The notes under the pieces were generated by a model. That model saw only the letters and a program-made list of their open reading frames with translations, did no database searches and was not told where the DNA came from. From the NCBI GenBank assembly GCA_945870015.1, contig CAMBQS010000167.1:1-7401 (forward strand): a DNA stretch of 7,401 bases. Reading direction: 5' to 3'. The position numbers and the translations under genes were made by a program. Positions 5,488-7,401 of the stretch are shown piece after piece. This DNA comes from Desulfocicer vacuolatum DSM 3385 (GTDB lineage: Bacteria > Desulfobacterota > Desulfobacteria > Desulfobacterales > SURF-7). Position 1 is the first letter of the stretch. The number at the start of each line of letters is the position of its first letter.

Positions 5488-7401
5488 ATGACCAAGAAAG
5501 TCATTGGATCTGTAATGGTTGTGGGCGGTGGCATTGCCGGAATGCAGTCAGCCCTTGATCTCGCCAATTCAGGATATTATGTTTATCTCGTTGAGAAGTC
5601 ATCCGCTATCGGCGGGTTGATGTCCCAGCTTGATAAAACCTTTCCCACAAACGATTGTGCCATGTGAATCATCTCTCCGAAACTGGTCGAGGTCGGCCGG
5701 CACATTAACATTGAATTATTAACAAACAGTGAACTTGAGAATCTGGAAGGGGGGAGTGGTAACTTTAAGGCACTTGTAAAGCAACATCCCCGCTTTATTG
5801 ACCTTTCAAAGTGTACAAGTTGCGGTGAGTGCGGAAAAGTATGCCCGGTAATTCTTCCGAATGAATATGATGAAGGGCTTTCCGTAAAAAAAGCAGCTTA
5901 CAAGAGATATGCCCAGGCCATACCCGGAGCCTTTGCCATTGATAAAAAGGACAAAGCTCCCTGCCGGCTTGCATGCCCTGCCGGCATCAATGTTCAGGGG
6001 TATGTCCAGATGGTGAAGCAGGGGAAATATGAAGAAGCATTAAAAATTATCATGGAAGATCTTCCGCTTCCCGGTGTTCTTGGGAGAATCTGTCCACATG
6101 GATGCGAAGATGCATGCCGACGTTCCGAAGTGGAAGCACCTGTTGCGATCTGTAAACTGAAAAGGCTTGCAGCGGATCAGTTCGATCCCCGAAAGGTCAA
6201 GATTGAATGTCTTCCTGCGAGAAAAGAAAAAGTGGCCATCATCGGTTCGGGTCCGGCAGGATTGTCTGCTGCGTATCATCTGGCGCGCAGAGGTATCAAA
6301 TCAACAATTTTTGAAGCTTTGCCCTTGCCGGGAGGAATGCTGAGGGTGGGAATACCGGATCACCGTCTTCCACCTTCTGTCCTTGACCAAGAAATTGAGG
6401 TAATCACAAATCTGGGAGTGGAGATCAAAACCAATACTCCACTGGGTCCGGACTTGAGCGTGGATGACCTCCTGGATGGGGACTACAAAGCAGTATATCT
6501 GGCTACTGGAGCCCATAAGGGGATTGAACTAGGCGTACCTGGGGAAGGGGCGGAAGGCGTTCGTCAGGGGGTTGATTTTTTAAAGGAAGTAAATCTTACC
6601 GGCAGGGCGGATATCGGGAAAAAGGTGGCCATTATCGGAGGAGGGAATGTTGCCATTGATGTCTCCCGTTCTGTGATTCGTCTGGGGGCGGAAGAGGTTA
6701 CGATTGTGTATCGGAGAACCAGATCGGAAATGCCGGCCTGGGAAGAGGAGATTCATGCAGCAGAGGAAGAAGGTGTCAAGATAATCTATTTGTCCGCACC
6801 GCAGGAAATTGTTGTGAAAGAGGGCAGGGTATCGGGAGTTCGATGTATCCGGATGGAACTGAGCGAACCGGATTCTTCCGGACGGAAAAGACCGGTTCCC
6901 ATACCCGGAAGTGAATACGATCTTGAGGTTGATCAGATTATTCCGGCAATCGGTCAGAGAGCGGATTTATCGGCCTTTGAGGATGTGACGGGGTTGAATT
7001 TTTCCCGTTGGGGAACAGCGGATGTGGATACTGTCACATACGCAGCGGAACGGAAAGGGGTTTTTGCGGGAGGTGATCTTCAGACCGGTCCGTGGATAGC
7101 GATTGGCGCAATTGCAGCGGGCAAAGAAGCGGCTGAATCAATTGTCCGGTACCTGGATGGCGAGGATATGGCGGAAGGCCGGAAGCCGATGGGTAATGAA
7201 AATCCTGTTTACAGACCCATACCGGAAGGTCAACTGGTTCAGGCAAGATTAAAACAGAATGAACTGCCGCTCAAAGAACGTATCGGTAATTTTAATGAAG
7301 TGGAACTTGGATTTGATGAAGAATCCGGTCAGAAAGAAGCAGAGCGTTGTTTGAATTGCGGTTATTGTTCGGAATGTTACCAGTGTGTTGAAGCCTGTCT
7401 T
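5488..7401 (+). CDS. HdrA-like selenoprotein with inserted GltD/NfnB-like module (3' end outside window)
   Basis: There are 638 codons in one frame to the window edge, read through TGA at 5665-5667 as selenocysteine 60. Residues 1-150 are the start of the heterodisulfide reductase subunit A FAD domain: G-G-G-I-A-G at 13-18, L-D-K-T-F-P-T-N-D-C-A-M then Sec60, S-P-K-L-V-E-V-G-R-H just after, and a 4Fe-4S site at Cys109/112/115/119. Residues about 159-600 are a GltD/NfnB-like unit: Cys159/163 and Cys202/206/210/222 in the N-terminal Fe-S part, FAD motif G-S-G-P-A-G at 253-258, NAD(P)-binding G-G-G-N-V-A at 384-389 with V-Y-R-R-T-R-S-E-M-P-A at 407-417, and G-V-F-A-G-G-D at 524-530. A new cysteine run begins at 621 (621/624/627/630/633/637), where the HdrA part probably resumes. 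HdrA proteins pass electrons, often by flavin bifurcation; the GltD-like unit would exchange them with NAD(P)H. It is cytoplasmic, and partners are not in view. Large HdrA-like proteins with Sec are known in sulfate reducers. Confidence 0.88.
5665..5667 (+). other. In-frame TGA read as selenocysteine (residue 60)
   Basis: TGA follows codons for N-D-C-A-M and precedes codons for I-I-S-P-K-L-V-E-V-G-R-H. In Cys-type HdrA proteins this position is Cys. The family match continues without shift on both sides and the frame stays open for over 1,700 nt afterwards, so this is a recoded codon and not a stop or a frameshift. Confidence 0.88.
5683..5700 (+). promoter_or_regulatory. Bacterial SECIS-like hairpin
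   Basis: The RNA can form seven consecutive pairs: 5683-5700, 5684-5699 (U-G), 5685-5698, 5686-5697, 5687-5696 (U-G), 5688-5695 and 5689-5694. They are capped by the loop AGGU at 5690-5693. The stem starts 15 nt after the TGA and the loop G-G is at 5691-5692, inside the usual distance for bacterial SECIS elements. An AGGU-containing apical loop also occurs in the E. coli fdhF element that binds SelB. The hairpin lies wholly within the coding sequence, as is normal for bacteria. Confidence 0.7.

Noticed and set aside
5665..5667. TGA as a genuine stop, or a pseudogene or sequencing error in the HdrA-like gene
   Set aside because: The family sequence continues in the same frame directly after the TGA, the codon sits at a known Cys/Sec position, no other stop follows to the window end, and a SECIS-like hairpin is correctly placed.

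Overview
The window looks like chromosomal DNA from an anaerobic sulfate-reducing or related bacterium of the Desulfobacterota, most likely Desulfobacterales. This is inferred from a large HdrA-type flavoprotein whose frame runs through an in-frame TGA (selenocysteine), a cysteine-rich GcvH-like protein of a kind I associate with that group, a cytoplasmic PAS kinase paired with a sigma-54 activator, a bacterial archaemetzincin and a PhaR regulator. Base composition looks moderate. I see no mobile element, CRISPR array, tRNA or rRNA.

Left part (1-1705, + strand): the C-terminal end of one GcvH-like protein is followed 52 nt later by a complete paralogue of 306 aa. The paralogue carries two identically spaced four-cysteine modules, a lipoyl/GcvH-like domain whose usual lipoylated Lys is shifted by one position, and the same C-terminal tail as its upstream neighbour. 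A plausible promoter then precedes a PhaR-type regulator (152 aa).

Middle part (1746-5212, - strand, converging on phaR): a compact three-gene operon transcribed in the order kinase, response regulator, archaemetzincin. The kinase (515 aa) has no membrane segment. It begins with a Rossmann nucleotide-binding-like domain, followed by a PAS domain with a three-cysteine motif and a HisKA/HATPase core. The regulator (447 aa) is an NtrC-family sigma-54 activator with GAFTDA in place of GAFTGA. The metalloprotease gene starts with TTG, and that codon overlaps the regulator's stop (TTGA), which points to translational coupling.

Right part (5213-7401): a 275-nt divergent intergenic region holds candidate promoters and short repeats. 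It leads into a + strand gene that runs off the window. This gene encodes the first half of HdrA (FAD motif, the NDCAM motif, one 4Fe-4S site), then a whole GltD/NfnB-like NAD(P)H-FAD module, then a new cysteine cluster. TGA at 5665 sits where HdrA proteins normally have Cys, and a 7-bp hairpin with an AGGU loop lies 15 nt after it, as expected for a bacterial SECIS. A routine annotation would split this into a short HdrA fragment and a 'glutamate synthase small subunit'.

How the parts may work together (inference): a soluble kinase with a nucleotide-binding-like domain, transcribed divergently from a pyridine-nucleotide/flavin electron-transfer selenoprotein, would suit a circuit sensing cellular redox state. 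The regulator's targets cannot be identified here; I found no convincing sigma-54 -24/-12 site in the divergent region.
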